Below, piece by piece: positions 1 to 8,723 of a stretch of DNA of 38,302 nucleotides. The stretch is from Arhodomonas aquaeolei DSM 8974. Lineage in GTDB: Bacteria; Pseudomonadota; Gammaproteobacteria; Nitrococcales; Nitrococcaceae. Both the position numbers and the translations under genes were made by a program. The notes under the pieces are model-generated. The model searched no databases and had not been told where the DNA came from. It saw nothing but the letters and a program-made list of their open reading frames with translations. Numbering within the stretch: the first letter of the stretch is position 1; every line of letters begins with the position of its first letter. The stretch lies in NCBI RefSeq assembly GCF_000374645.1, contig NZ_KB894824.1:1-38302 (forward strand). Direction: 5' to 3'.

Positions 1-64
1 GTGGCCGTGTGCGACGTTCCGGCATGGCTCGGCTTGAGATGTCGCACGCCTTCGGCGCACGACC

Positions 65-1352
65 TACGGGACCTGCCTACGCGGCAGCCAACCTCGCGAG
101 CGGCACGTCGGCGGCGCGCAGCCGTTTCTGAGCTGCCTACGCGGCAGCGAACGGCAAATATCTTGAGCCCGGCAACGTCCCGCATTTCTGAGCTGCCTAC
201 GCGGCAGCGAACGACTTTATTGATTCCGGGTCCGCTGCAATTGTTTTCTGAGCTGCCTACGCGGCAGCGAACACGGTGTCCACCGTCTGCGGCTTGCGGG
301 CCACTTTCTGAGCTGCCTACGCGGCAGCGAACCAGATCAGGTCGCTGACGATGCAGGCGTATCATTTCTGAGCTGCCTACGCGGCAGCGAACGCGGAGTT
401 CAATTCGATCGACTACCCCATAGATTTCTGAGCTGCCTACGCGGCAGCGAACGGGCGGCGTTGGCGCAAGGACGACGTCCACGATTTCTGAGCTGCCTAC
501 GCGGCAGCGAACGTTCCGCGGCTGGAGATGGATCTGGAGCGGGTTTTCTGAGCTGCCTACGCGGCAGCGAACGATGACCCGCGTGACGCGGGCCGTGCTC
601 GTGATTTCTGAGCTGCCTACGCGGCAGCGAACGGCGATCGTGCGAAATCGGTTAAGGCTTTCTTTTTCTGAGCTGCCTACGCGGCAGCGAACGGTCGCGT
701 CGACGAGCTCGCGGACGTCCTTGTTTTCTGAGCTGCCTACGCGGCAGCGAACCGGACGGCCATCAACACGCTGTTGGACGCTGCTTTCTGAGCTGCCTAC
801 GCGGCAGCGAACTGGGTCGTGATCGACGGCCAATCCGTCGAAATTTTCTGAGCTGCCTACGCGGCAGCGAACGGCTACGCTGAACAACGCGAGCGTGTCA
901 GCGCTTTCTGAGCTGCCTACGCGGCAGCGAACGATTGCGTGTCCTTCGCGGACAGGCCGGAGGTTTTCTGAGCTGCCTACGCGGCAGCGAACGACTTGAT
1001 GGCGGAGGGCGTGGCCTCCATCGATTTCTGAGCTGCCTACGCGGCAGCGAACGACGGGCACCGGCCCGGCCGTGAGCGCCACCTTTTCTGAGCTGCCTAC
1101 GCGGCAGCGAACTCCTACTACATCGGGCAGTTCAATCAGCTGCGTTTCTGAGCTGCCTACGCGGCAGCGAACTGCTCGCGGATCGAATAGGGCTTGCCCG
1201 TCCTTTTCTGAGCTGCCTACGCGGCAGCGAACACGGAGGGCGGACGCTACCGCGTGAGCCAACATTTCTGAGCTGCCTACGCGGCAGCGAACGCTCTCCG
1301 TGGCTCTGGGTCCTGTTGATCGGTTTTCTGAGCTGCCTACGCGGCAGCGAAC
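65..1352 (-). CRISPR. Type I-F CRISPR array, 22 repeats and 21 spacers
   Basis: Twenty-one identical 28-base repeats start every 60 bases from 125 to 1325 (plus-strand form begins TTTCTGAGCTGCC and ends GGCAGCGAAC). All spacers are exactly 32 bases. A 22nd, degenerate repeat lies at 65-92, matching 22 of 28 positions. The reverse complement begins GTTCGCTGCCGCG and ends GCAGCTCAGAAA, which is the type I-F (Csy/Cas6f) repeat form with the stem CTGCC/GGCAG and an 8-base 5' handle CTCAGAAA. This sets transcription on the minus strand, so the leader is at the high-coordinate end and the decayed repeat is the leader-distal terminal one, as expected. The perfect repeat conservation suggests an active or recently active array. 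No cas1, cas2-3, csy1-3 or cas6f gene is in the window; they may lie left of position 1 or elsewhere. Confidence 0.98.
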
Positions 1353-1368
1353 TAGGACTATCCGGCGG

Positions 1369-1381
1369 TAACGGGTTGATT
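1369..1381 (-). promoter_or_regulatory. IHF site, leader-proximal
   Basis: The minus strand reads AATCAACCCGTTA, an exact match to the IHF consensus WATCAANNNNTTR. It lies 17 bases from the first repeat. In type I-F systems a repeat-proximal IHF site helps place the integrase at the leader-repeat junction. Confidence 0.7.
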
Positions 1382-1411
1382 GTCAACGGACAAGTGCGCC
1401 GGAGACCGGAT

Positions 1412-1485
1412 GGACCCTTTTTTCTGGTGGGGCGTTAATTGGTTGATTTTGAGCGCTCTTGATGGTGCGCCCGGAAAAAGGGTCC
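1412..1485. repeat. Inverted repeat in the CRISPR leader
   Basis: GGACCCTTTTTT (1412-1423) and GAAAAAGGGTCC (1474-1485) are inverted copies with 11 of 12 positions complementary, about 50 bases apart. The distal IHF site sits near the centre, and a short palindrome GAGCGCTC is at 1451-1458. The arms probably bind the Cas1/Cas2-3 adaptation complex, as inferred from described I-F leaders; a simple transcription terminator is less likely because the loop is too long. Confidence 0.6.
1436..1448 (-). promoter_or_regulatory. IHF site, leader-distal
   Basis: The minus strand reads AATCAACCAATTA, a second exact WATCAANNNNTTR match, 67 bases from the first site. It lies between the arms of the inverted repeat at 1412-1423 and 1475-1485, so a bend here would bring the two arms together. 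Confidence 0.7.
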
Positions 1486-1820
1486 CGCCGGTATCAGGGT
1501 CGGTGTTGCCTTGTGGGGTGCGCCCCGGAGACGTACGTGTCGCTGAGCAGCCGTGAGCCCGGCGGCTCTGTCGCTCCCGGTAACCGACAGCGGCGGTGGT
1601 GTCCTCCGGCATGCCCGGGCAGCGTTCGTGTGCCGGGTGCCTGTCGGCAGGGCGGGGGCACACGTGTGCGGTGCCCGATCCACGCGAATGGCCGATTCCG
1701 GTCTCCGTCCACCGGCAACCGCGCCCGCTCCCCGAGGAACCCCGGTCGCCTTCGAGCAACCTGCTTACGGCCGGACCCGTGTAGGTCGTGCACGGCCCCG
1801 GGCCGTGTGCGACATCCTCG
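1486..1820. other. Non-coding gap between CRISPR leader and ubiX
   Basis: Several overlapping open frames occur here on both strands, but their translations are Arg/Pro-rich with no recognisable motif and no good ribosome binding site, so I call none of them a gene. The only structured element I see is the hairpin at 1788-1810, just past the ubiX stop codon. Confidence 0.5.
1788..1810 (-). terminator. Hairpin downstream of ubiX
   Basis: CACGGCC (1791-1797) and GGCCGTG (1801-1807) form a 7-bp stem with a 3-base loop, extendable by three pairs including a G-T wobble. It begins about 10 bases past the ubiX stop. There is no T-run, so it may only stabilise the mRNA end. Confidence 0.35.
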
Positions 1821-2435
1821 CTACGTGCCGTCCTGTCCCCAGCGCGGGCCGAGGGCATTGTCGACCCCGAGCTGGTCGAGGACGCGGGCGACGACGAAGT
1901 CGACGAGGGCGTCGACGTCCTGGGGGCGATGGTAGAAGGCCGGGTTTGCCGGGAGCATGACGGCGCCCATGCGGGTCAGCCGGAGCATGTTTTCCAGGTG
2001 GATCTCGGAAAACGGGGTCTCCCGGGGCACGAGCACGAGTCGGCCACGCTCCTTGAGCACGACGTCCGCGGCACGCTCGATGAGCCCGTCGCTGGTGCCG
2101 GCGGCGATGCGGGCGAGGCTGCCGGTGGTGCACGGGCAGACCACCATGCGCCGCGGCGCGCCGGAGCCGGAGGCGACCGGGGCGGTCCACTGCCGGGCGC
2201 TGAAGACGGTCAGGCCGTCCGCGTCGACGCCGAGGTGCTCACTGAGCACCGCGCCGACGTCGCTGCTGCGCCCGGGCAGGGCCAGGTCCTCCTCCATCTT
2301 GAGCACCAGCCGCCCGGCCTCGGAGATGAGCAGATAGACCCGCTCGCCCGCCTGGCGCAGGGCCTGGACCAGTCGCAGGCCGTAGATCCCCCCGGAGGCC
2401 CCGGTGATGGCGACGGTGACGGCGTCGTCGATCAT
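1821..2435 (-). CDS. ubiX: UbiX flavin prenyltransferase
   Basis: A 204-residue protein of normal family length. It prenylates reduced FMN with dimethylallyl phosphate to make the prenyl-FMN cofactor of UbiD-type decarboxylases, including the one in ubiquinone synthesis; cytosolic. The N-terminal nucleotide-binding motif TGASGGIYG is at about residues 11-19. The [12 protein letters not shown] segment near the middle and the [15 protein letters not shown] segment near residues 145-159 are strongly conserved in UbiX. Its ATG overlaps the mpl stop by four bases (ATGA), so the two are translationally coupled. No ubiD is in the window. The fit to the family is clear. Confidence 0.96.
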   Translation of the reverse strand: MIDDAVTVAITGASGGIYGLRLVQALRQAGERVYLLISEAGRLVLKMEEDLALPGRSSDVGAVLSEHLGVDADGLTVFSARQWTAPVASGSGAPRRMVVCPCTTGSLARIAAGTSDGLIERAADVVLKERGRLVLVPRETPFSEIHLENMLRLTRMGAVMLPANPAFYHRPQDVDALVDFVVARVLDQLGVDNALGPRWGQDGT

Positions 2436-3796
2436 GCGCGGTGCTCCGCTCGGTCGGCGAGGGCGGCCAGCAGCCGCTCGTGGATGCCCCCGAATCCGCC
2501 GTTGCTCATCACCAGCACGGCGTCGCCGGGGCGTGCCTCGGCGGTGACGGCGGCGACCAGGGCGTCGACGTCGTCACCGGCGTGCGCCCGTTCCCCCAGG
2601 GGTGCGAGCGCGGCGTCGAGATCCCACTCCAGTCCCTCCGGGCGGAGTACGAAGGCGGCGTCCGCCCCGTTCAGGCTGGCGCCGAGGCGTTCCCGGTGGA
2701 CGCCGAGCCGCATGGTATTGGAGCGGGGCTCGGCCACCGCGAGGATGCGCCCGGCGTGCTGTGTGCGCAGCGCGGCGATGGTGGCCTCGATAGCGGTGGG
2801 GTGGTGGGCGAAGTCGTCGATCACGCGTACGCCGCCGGCCTCGCCGCGGACCTCCAGGCGGCGACGCACGCCCTGGAAGCCGGCGAGGGCGTCGGCGCCC
2901 ACGGCGAGGGGGACGCCGACGTGGCGGGCGGCGAGCAGCGCCGCCGCGGCGTTGCGGGCATTGTGGGTCCCGGCGAGGGGCGGCGTGAAGGCGGTGGTGT
3001 CCGCCCCGTTCAGCCGCCAGCCGTCGCCGTCGGCGAGGAGCTGCCAGTCGTTGGCGGCGCCGGTGCCGAACCGGGCCTGAGTGCTCCAGCAGCCCATGGC
3101 GAGGGTCGCGGCGAGGGCGGCGTCGTCGCCGTTGGCGAGGATCAGCCCGGAGCCGGGCACGGTGCGGACCAGGTGGTGGAACTGGCGCTGGATGGCGGCC
3201 AGGTCCGGGAAGATGTCCGCGTGGTCGTACTCGAGGTTGTTGAGCACCAGGGTGCGCGGGCGGAAGTGCACGAACTTGCTGCGCTTGTCGAAGAACGCGG
3301 TGTCGTACTCGTCCGCCTCGATCACGAAGAACGGCCCGCTGCCCAGGCGTGCCGAGCGCCCGAAGTTGCCGGGCACGCCGCCGATGAGGAAGCCGGGGTC
3401 GTAGCCGGCGTACTCCAGGATCCAGGCGAGCAGGCTCGCGGTGGTGGTCTTGCCGTGGGTGCCGGCGACCGCCAGCACCCAGCGGTCGTGGAGGATGTGG
3501 CGGGCGAGCCATTCCGGCCCCGAGGTGTAGGCCCGGCCGTCGTCCAGCACCGCCTCGACGCTGGGATTGCCCCGGGAGAGGGCGTTGCCGATGACCACCT
3601 CCTCCGTCGCGGGCATCGCGGCCGGGTCCCAGCCCTCGCGCAGGGCGATGCCCGCGTCCTCGAGCATGGTGCTCATGGGCGGGTAGACGCCGGCGTCGGC
3701 GCCGGTGACGTCGTAGCCGCGCTCGCGGGCGAGCAGCGCGATGCCGCCCATGAACGTGCCGCAGATGCCGAGGATGTCGAGGTGTGCGTCAGGCAT
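2432..3796 (-). CDS. mpl: Mpl, UDP-MurNAc:tripeptide ligase (cell-wall recycling)
   Basis: A 454-residue member of the Mur ligase family. It joins recycled L-alanyl-gamma-D-glutamyl-meso-diaminopimelate to UDP-MurNAc with ATP in the cytoplasm, returning tripeptide from wall turnover to peptidoglycan synthesis. The start [12 protein letters not shown] (about residues 9-20), the ATP loop [11 protein letters not shown] near 111-121, the [16 protein letters not shown] segment and the [13 protein letters not shown] segment are all typical; the [13 protein letters not shown] stretch separates Mpl from MurC. It overlaps the upstream membrane-protein gene by 8 bases and ubiX by 4, giving a three-gene operon. 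Pairing of mpl with ubiX is frequent in Gammaproteobacteria. Confidence 0.96.
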   Translation of the reverse strand: MPDAHLDILGICGTFMGGIALLARERGYDVTGADAGVYPPMSTMLEDAGIALREGWDPAAMPATEEVVIGNALSRGNPSVEAVLDDGRAYTSGPEWLARHILHDRWVLAVAGTHGKTTTASLLAWILEYAGYDPGFLIGGVPGNFGRSARLGSGPFFVIEADEYDTAFFDKRSKFVHFRPRTLVLNNLEYDHADIFPDLAAIQRQFHHLVRTVPGSGLILANGDDAALAATLAMGCWSTQARFGTGAANDWQLLADGDGWRLNGADTTAFTPPLAGTHNARNAAAALLAARHVGVPLAVGADALAGFQGVRRRLEVRGEAGGVRVIDDFAHHPTAIEATIAALRTQHAGRILAVAEPRSNTMRLGVHRERLGASLNGADAAFVLRPEGLEWDLDAALAPLGERAHAGDDVDALVAAVTAEARPGDAVLVMSNGGFGGIHERLLAALADRAEHRA

Positions 3797-4289
3797 GGAG
3801 CCACTCCAGCAGCAGCCCGGAGCCGATCACCAGCGCCAGCGCCCACACTGTGGCGAGCGCGATGACGGTATCCAGGGCGTGGCGGAAGATGTGCGCGATG
3901 ATGGCGATGTTCCAGAGGATCAGGCCGATCAGGCCCAGCGCGGTGACCGGTGTGCCCGCCGAGCCCAGGGTGAGCAGGATGAGGGCAAGGCCGGTGACCA
4001 CCACGTCCGTGGCGTAGAGTGCTGTCGCCGTCTGCAGGAAGCGGTTGCCGAGGCCGTAGGCGTGCAGCAGCGCGTAGGTGAACGCGAAGGTCACGATCAC
4101 GCCGTAGGCGGCATCCAGTCCGGGGGTGGCGGTCGCCGCCGGCAGGGCGCGCATGGTCGGGTAGCCCACGACCGCGCTGGCCAGCATGGTCGCGGCCAGC
4201 AGCGTCGGGGACGCCGGCAGGTCCTGGGGGCCGCGCCGCAGCAGGCAGATGTCCAGGACCAGGCGGACGATGTGTTGCAGCGACGGCAT
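3789..4289 (-). CDS. Five-helix inner-membrane protein, unknown function
   Basis: A 166-residue protein with about five predicted membrane spans (roughly residues 28-47, 58-78, 85-107, 112-133 and 140-162). It has no enzyme motif that I recognise. The only notable soluble part is the short N-terminus with QHIVRLVLDICLLRRGPQDLPAS, which looks like the start of a YIP1-like or DUF-type integral protein. It is the first gene of the operon with mpl and ubiX and overlaps mpl by 8 bases, so a role linked to the envelope is possible, but this is inference from position only. Confidence 0.75.
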   Translation of the reverse strand: MPSLQHIVRLVLDICLLRRGPQDLPASPTLLAATMLASAVVGYPTMRALPAATATPGLDAAYGVIVTFAFTYALLHAYGLGNRFLQTATALYATDVVVTGLALILLTLGSAGTPVTALGLIGLILWNIAIIAHIFRHALDTVIALATVWALALVIGSGLLLEWLHA

Positions 4290-4447
4290 TCGTTCTCCCT
4301 GATCCGCCGGGGTGACTCGATGATTCCGGCATGGTAACCGCTTCCCGGCGCGCCTTCATGTCCGCCGCGGCGGTTGAGCGCTGCGCGGGGCGGCGGCAGA
4401 ATCAGCGGCCGACCCACTCCGAACGATAATGCTAACGGGAGAGATCG

Positions 4448-5416
4448 ATGCGTAAGTTCAGGCGCCTTACCCTCGCGGCGATCACGGTGTTCGTCGCCGG
4501 CGTGGCCGCCCTGCCGGCCCTGGCCCAGCAGACCCGGGTGACCTACAAGTCCGCCGCCGCCGGTACGGCCTACTACCAGATGGGCGTGGAGCTCTCCGAG
4601 GCCATCAAGGCCGGTACCGACGGCGCGGTTACCGTGACGCTGGAGGAGAGCCAGGGCTCGGTGCAGAACGTCATGGCGGTGATGCGCCGCGGTGGCAATT
4701 ACGTGTTCACCACGCCGCCGTCGCTGGTGACCAAGGCGATGGCGGGCAAGGGGCCGTTCGAGGGCCGGCCGGCCTCGGCGTTCGGCAAGATCCGCGGGCT
4801 GTTCCCGATTCCGGCGATCACCATGCACTGGGTGGTGAAGGGGGGCGATGGCGTCATCGGCCTGAAGGACCTCGCCGGTAAGCACATCCTCATCGGCCGC
4901 GGCAGCTTCGGGGCCCGGGAGGCGCAGCGCTACCTCGAGCTGTTCGAGCTCACCGACGACGTCCGCATTGCCGACGCGGATATCGGCAGTGGGCCGGACG
5001 CGCTCAAGAACGGCCAGATCGACGGCTTCGTCACCGCCAGCTCCTTCCCCACGCCCAACGTGATCGAGACCGCGGCGAGCCTGGACATCAGCCTGGTCTC
5101 GCTGACCCCGGAGCAGATCGAGCGCACCGGTGCGGCCCACCAGACCATACCGGCGGGCACCTACGCGGGCATCGACGAGGACGTGGAGACCACCTCCCTG
5201 CCGGTGATCGCCTACACCACCACGGGCATGGACGAGGAGACCGCCTACACGCTCACCCGCACCTTCTGGGAGCGCCGCGAGGCCATGGCCGACGAGTCCG
5301 GCTGGTGGGCGGGCATCACCCCGGAGATGATCGGCAATATGACCGGCAAGCTCCATCCGGGGGCGTTGCGTTACTACGACGAGGCCGGGATCGAGGTGCC
5401 GGAGCGGCTGCGCTGA
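4448..5416 (+). CDS. TRAP transporter substrate-binding protein, TAXI family
   Basis: A 322-residue periplasmic receptor. A Sec signal peptide is clear: basic MRKFRR, a hydrophobic core, and a cleavage site after ALPALA near residue 26. The mature start, TYKSAAAGTAYYQMGVELSEAI, is the typical TAXI opening. QGSVQNVMAVMRRG and DLAGKHILIGRGSFGAREAQRYLE are further family landmarks. TAXI proteins bind small acids such as glutamate or 2-oxoglutarate, but the ligand cannot be read from the sequence. The fused permease follows after 17 bases, so the two form one transporter operon. The ATG was chosen for the signal peptide and the GGGAGA ribosome site at 4437-4442. Confidence 0.93.
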   Translation: MRKFRRLTLAAITVFVAGVAALPALAQQTRVTYKSAAAGTAYYQMGVELSEAIKAGTDGAVTVTLEESQGSVQNVMAVMRRGGNYVFTTPPSLVTKAMAGKGPFEGRPASAFGKIRGLFPIPAITMHWVVKGGDGVIGLKDLAGKHILIGRGSFGAREAQRYLELFELTDDVRIADADIGSGPDALKNGQIDGFVTASSFPTPNVIETAASLDISLVSLTPEQIERTGAAHQTIPAGTYAGIDEDVETTSLPVIAYTTTGMDEETAYTLTRTFWERREAMADESGWWAGITPEMIGNMTGKLHPGALRYYDEAGIEVPERLR

Positions 5417-5433
5417 TCGGCTGACCGCCGGAA

Positions 5434-7233
5434 GTGGAGAACGACACGCAAGTCGCCGGCGGCGGGGTGCGGGCCGGGTGGATCGCCCTGGGGGCGGTCT
5501 CGGTGGCCTTCCACCTGGGGCTGATCTTCTACGGCCTCGCGCCCGCGCTCATCGCCCGGCCCATCCACATGGCCCTGGTGCTGCCGTGGGTCCTGGTGTA
5601 TGCGGCCTCGAACCGCCGCCAGCGCTGGAGCGGTTGGGTGCTCACGGTCGCCGGCGTGGCGGCCTGCGGTTATATCGTGCTCAACGAGTCCGCGTTGCTG
5701 GATCAGTACGGCTTCATCGAGGGGCCGTTCCAGATGGCGCTGGGCGTGTTCCTGCTGCTGCTGGCGCTGGAGACGGCCCGCCGCGCGATCGGCTGGCCGC
5801 TGCCCGCGGTGGCGGCGCTGGCGCTGCTCTATGCGGTGCTGGGGCACTATATCCCCGGGGCGTATGGGCATCCGGACCTGCCCCTGGGCAGCGTGGTGGG
5901 TGGGCTGACGATCGCCGAGGGCGGGCTCTGGGGCTCGCTCACCGGCGTGAGCGTGGGCGTGGTCGCGATCTTCGTGATCTTCGGCGCGGTGATCAACGCC
6001 GGCGAGGCCGGCCAGGGCTTCATGAACCTGGCGAGCGCGGTGGCCGGGCGCCTGCGCGGTGGCGCGGCGAAGGTGTCGGTGGTCTCCTCGGCGCTGCTCG
6101 GCTCGATATCCGGCTCCGCCTCGGCCAATGTGGCGTCGACGGGGTCGGTGACCATCCCCTCGATGATCCGCCTCGGCTATCCCCGCTCGCTGGCCGGCGC
6201 GGTGGAGGCGGTGGCCTCCTCGGGCGGCCAGATCATGCCGCCGCTGATGGGGGCGGGGGCGTTCGTGATGGTGGAGCTCACCGGCATCCCCTACACCCGC
6301 ATCATGGGGGCAGCGGTGCTGCCGGCACTGCTGTTCTTCGCGACCGTCTGGTTCGGCCTCAACGCCTTCGCCAGCCGTTACGACCTGCGCCCCCTGGCCG
6401 CCAGCGAGCGCCCCACCGGGCGGGCGCTGCTGATCACCTCGCTGTTCTTCGTCGTGCCCTTCGGGGTGCTGCTGGAGCGGATCTTCCATGGCGGCAACAC
6501 GCCGCAGTACGCGGCCAGCATCGCGATCTTCACCGCCGCGGCGCTACTGCTGTTCGACGCGCGGCTGCGTTTCTCGGTGACCGCATTCCTCCGCCGTCTC
6601 GGCGAGGCGCTGGTCCTGGCCGGCCGGCAGGTGGCCGTGATCGGCTCGATCATTCTCTGTGCCTCGCTGGTGATCGGTGTGCTCGGGATGACCGGGCTGG
6701 GCGTGAAGATCACCTCGGCGATACTGGCGCTGTCCGGCGACACCCTCTGGCCGGCGCTGGTGCTCACGGCGCTCGCCTGCCTGGCCCTGGGGATGGAGGT
6801 GCCCACGACGGCGGCCTATGTCATCTGCGTGTCGGTGGCCGGGCCGGCGCTGCACGACCTGGGCGTGGCGCCGCTGCTCGCGCACCTGTTCGTGTTCTGG
6901 TATGCGCTGCTTTCGACGATCACCCCGCCGGTCTGCGGCGGGGTGTTCATCGCCGCCGGGATGGCCGGCGAGAACTGGCTCCGCGTCGCCGTGCGCGCCA
7001 TGGCACTGGGCGTGGGGCTGTACCTCATCCCGCTGGCGATGGTGGCGAGCCCGGCGCTTCTGGCGCTGGTGGACACGCCGCTCGCCGCCCTGGCGGCGTT
7101 CCTGCGTATCGCCGTTGCCCTCGCCGCGGTGAGCTACGGCCTCATCGCGCGGCGGCCGCTGCCACTGCGGGGGCTCCTCCTGGCCGCCGGTCTGGCGCTG
7201 CTCTTCGTCTGGCCCGCCGTATGGCCCGCCTGA
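5434..7233 (+). CDS. TRAP transporter permease, fused small and large subunits
   Basis: A 599-residue polytopic inner-membrane protein, GTG start. The first ~170 residues form the four-helix DctQ-like part and the rest the DctM-like ion-coupled permease. Family landmarks in the large part are GSISGSASANVASTGSVTIP (about 227-246), EAVASSGGQIMPPLMGAGAF and the C-terminal STITPPVCGGVFIAAGMAGENW. Fusion of Q and M is the usual form in TAXI-type TRAP systems, which agrees with the receptor 17 bases upstream. It should take up an organic acid with a sodium or proton gradient. There is no metabolic gene beside it that would name the substrate. Confidence 0.94.
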   Translation: MENDTQVAGGGVRAGWIALGAVSVAFHLGLIFYGLAPALIARPIHMALVLPWVLVYAASNRRQRWSGWVLTVAGVAACGYIVLNESALLDQYGFIEGPFQMALGVFLLLLALETARRAIGWPLPAVAALALLYAVLGHYIPGAYGHPDLPLGSVVGGLTIAEGGLWGSLTGVSVGVVAIFVIFGAVINAGEAGQGFMNLASAVAGRLRGGAAKVSVVSSALLGSISGSASANVASTGSVTIPSMIRLGYPRSLAGAVEAVASSGGQIMPPLMGAGAFVMVELTGIPYTRIMGAAVLPALLFFATVWFGLNAFASRYDLRPLAASERPTGRALLITSLFFVVPFGVLLERIFHGGNTPQYAASIAIFTAAALLLFDARLRFSVTAFLRRLGEALVLAGRQVAVIGSIILCASLVIGVLGMTGLGVKITSAILALSGDTLWPALVLTALACLALGMEVPTTAAYVICVSVAGPALHDLGVAPLLAHLFVFWYALLSTITPPVCGGVFIAAGMAGENWLRVAVRAMALGVGLYLIPLAMVASPALLALVDTPLAALAAFLRIAVALAAVSYGLIARRPLPLRGLLLAAGLALLFVWPAVWPA

Positions 7234-7339
7234 CCGGTGGAACCGGTGGCCGGTCGGCGACACTATCGATTCGCCGAGCGGTTTCTTAGTAGAATCCCGC
7301 GGCTTACGCGGCTGTCGAGATAACCGGAGTACCCCGCCC

Positions 7340-8599
7340 ATGAGCGCCAGGAATGCCTTCTATGCCCAGTCAGGCGGTGTGACCGCCGTCATCAACGCCA
7401 CCGCCTGTGGCGTCATCGAGACCGCGCGCGCCCACCCGGACGCCATCGGCACCGTCTACGCCGGCAAGGCGGGCATCCTCGGGGCACTCCACGAGGAGCT
7501 CATCGACACCGGTGAGGAGTCGGCCGAGACCATCGCCGCGCTGCGCCACACCCCGGCGGGGGCGTTCGGCTCGGCACGCTACAAGCTCAAGGGCCTGGAG
7601 GAGAACCGCGCCGAGTACGAGCGCCTGATCGAGGTCTTCGAGGCCCACGACATCGGCTACTTCTTCTACAACGGCGGCGGCGACTCCCAGGACACCGCCT
7701 ACAAGGTCTCTCAGATCGGCGAGCGCCTGGGCCACCCGGTGACCTGTATCGGCATCCCCAAGACGGTGGACAACGACCTCCCCGGCACGGACACCTGCCC
7801 CGGCTTCGGCTCGGTGGCCAAGTACATCGCCGTGGCCACCCGGGAGGCCGGGCTCGACGTGCGCTCCATGGCCGAGACCTCCACCAAGGTCTTCGTGCTC
7901 GAGACCATGGGCCGGCACGCGGGCTGGATCGCCGCGGCCGCGGGGCTGGCCCGCGAGGAAGAGGGCGACCCGCCCCACGTCATCCTGCTGCCGGAAGTGG
8001 CCTTCAACCGCGAGGCCTTCCTGGCGCGGGTACACGACGCGGTGGAGCGCCACGGCTACTGTGTGGTGGTGGTCTCCGAGGGCGTGCGCCATGCCGACGG
8101 CACCTTCCTCTCCGACCAGGGCAGCACCGACGCCTTCGGTCACACCCAGCTCGGCGGGGTCGCGCCGGTGGTGGCGTCGCTGATCAAGGCGGAACTCGGC
8201 TACAAGTACCACTACGCGGTGGCGGACTACCTCCAGCGTGCCGCGCGCCACATTGCCTCCGCGACGGACGTGGAACAGGCGTACGCCCTCGGTCGCGCGG
8301 CGGTGGAGATGGCGCTCGCCGGCCGCAACGGGGTGATGCCGACCATCCACCGTCTCTCCGATGAGCCCTACCAGTGGGAGGTCGGCGAGGCCCAGCTCGC
8401 GGATGTCGCCAACAGGGAGGCGAGCATGCCGGCGGCCTACATCAGCGAGGACGGTTTCGATATCACCGATGCCTGCCGCCGCTACCTCCGCCCGCTGATC
8501 GCTGGCGAGGACTATCCCCCCTACCGCAACGGCCTGCCGGATTACGCCCGCGTACGCGGCGTGCTCGCCCCGCGCCGGCTCGCCCCCTTCGGCGGCTGA
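7340..8599 (+). CDS. pfp: Pyrophosphate-dependent 6-phosphofructokinase
   Basis: A 419-residue cytosolic enzyme, interconverting fructose 6-phosphate plus PPi and fructose 1,6-bisphosphate plus phosphate. The donor choice is readable: the loop is NGGGDS (residues 111-116), with Asp115 where ATP-dependent enzymes have Gly, and PKTVDND (140-146) has Lys141 where ATP enzymes have Gly. Both are established markers of the PPi-dependent type. METMGRHAGWIA-type sequence near residue 190 (ETMGRHAGW) is the sugar-phosphate region. The reaction is reversible, so it can serve glycolysis or gluconeogenesis. A soluble pyrophosphatase gene follows 124 bases later and competes for the same PPi pool. Confidence 0.95.
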   Translation: MSARNAFYAQSGGVTAVINATACGVIETARAHPDAIGTVYAGKAGILGALHEELIDTGEESAETIAALRHTPAGAFGSARYKLKGLEENRAEYERLIEVFEAHDIGYFFYNGGGDSQDTAYKVSQIGERLGHPVTCIGIPKTVDNDLPGTDTCPGFGSVAKYIAVATREAGLDVRSMAETSTKVFVLETMGRHAGWIAAAAGLAREEEGDPPHVILLPEVAFNREAFLARVHDAVERHGYCVVVVSEGVRHADGTFLSDQGSTDAFGHTQLGGVAPVVASLIKAELGYKYHYAVADYLQRAARHIASATDVEQAYALGRAAVEMALAGRNGVMPTIHRLSDEPYQWEVGEAQLADVANREASMPAAYISEDGFDITDACRRYLRPLIAGEDYPPYRNGLPDYARVRGVLAPRRLAPFGG

Positions 8600-8608
8600 G
8601 CGGTACGA

Positions 8609-8625
8609 CGGCGGGAATTCCGCCG
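8609..8625 (+). terminator. Short hairpin after pfp
   Basis: CGGCGG and CCGCCG pair across a GAATT loop ten bases past the pfp stop. There is no T-run, so termination here would be weak. Confidence 0.3.
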
Positions 8626-8652
8626 GGGGAAGCCCTCGGCGGCTCAGTGCTT

Positions 8653-8658
8653 TATAAT
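8653..8658 (+). promoter_or_regulatory. Possible -10 element for ppa
   Basis: A perfect TATAAT in very GC-rich DNA, 66 bases before the ppa start codon. The hexamer 17 bases upstream (8630-8635, AAGCCC) is a poor -35, so only the -10 box supports a promoter. Confidence 0.4.
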
Positions 8659-8723
8659 CGCGGCCCGGCGCGCGGCGGCCACGGTCGCCGTGCGGACCCC
8701 ATTCCAGTGATCAGGAGGGAAGC

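Larger units (their letters stand above)
1353..1485 (-). promoter_or_regulatory. CRISPR leader (type I-F)
   Basis: This sequence directly abuts the leader-proximal repeat and should hold the array promoter and the spacer-acquisition signals. It contains two exact matches to the IHF consensus (1369-1381 and 1436-1448, minus strand) and an inverted repeat with arms at 1412-1423 and 1475-1485 that flanks the second IHF site. IHF bending and an upstream inverted motif are established features of type I-F leaders recognised by Cas1/Cas2-3. The upstream limit is set at the outer arm of the inverted repeat; the functional limit is not known. Confidence 0.8.

Noticed and set aside
1-1386. Open frames with repeated SELPTRQRT (plus) or SLPRRQLRK (minus) motifs
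   Set aside because: These are translations of the 28-base CRISPR repeat in a 60-base unit, not a repeat protein; the DNA-level pattern is a clear type I-F array.
1358-1960. Several overlapping open frames in the CRISPR leader and the gap before ubiX
   Set aside because: They are Arg/Pro-rich, run on both strands, overlap ubiX or the leader, and show no motif or ribosome site.
7340-8599. ATP-dependent phosphofructokinase
   Set aside because: Asp115 in NGGGDS and Lys141 in PKTVDND are the PPi-type residues.
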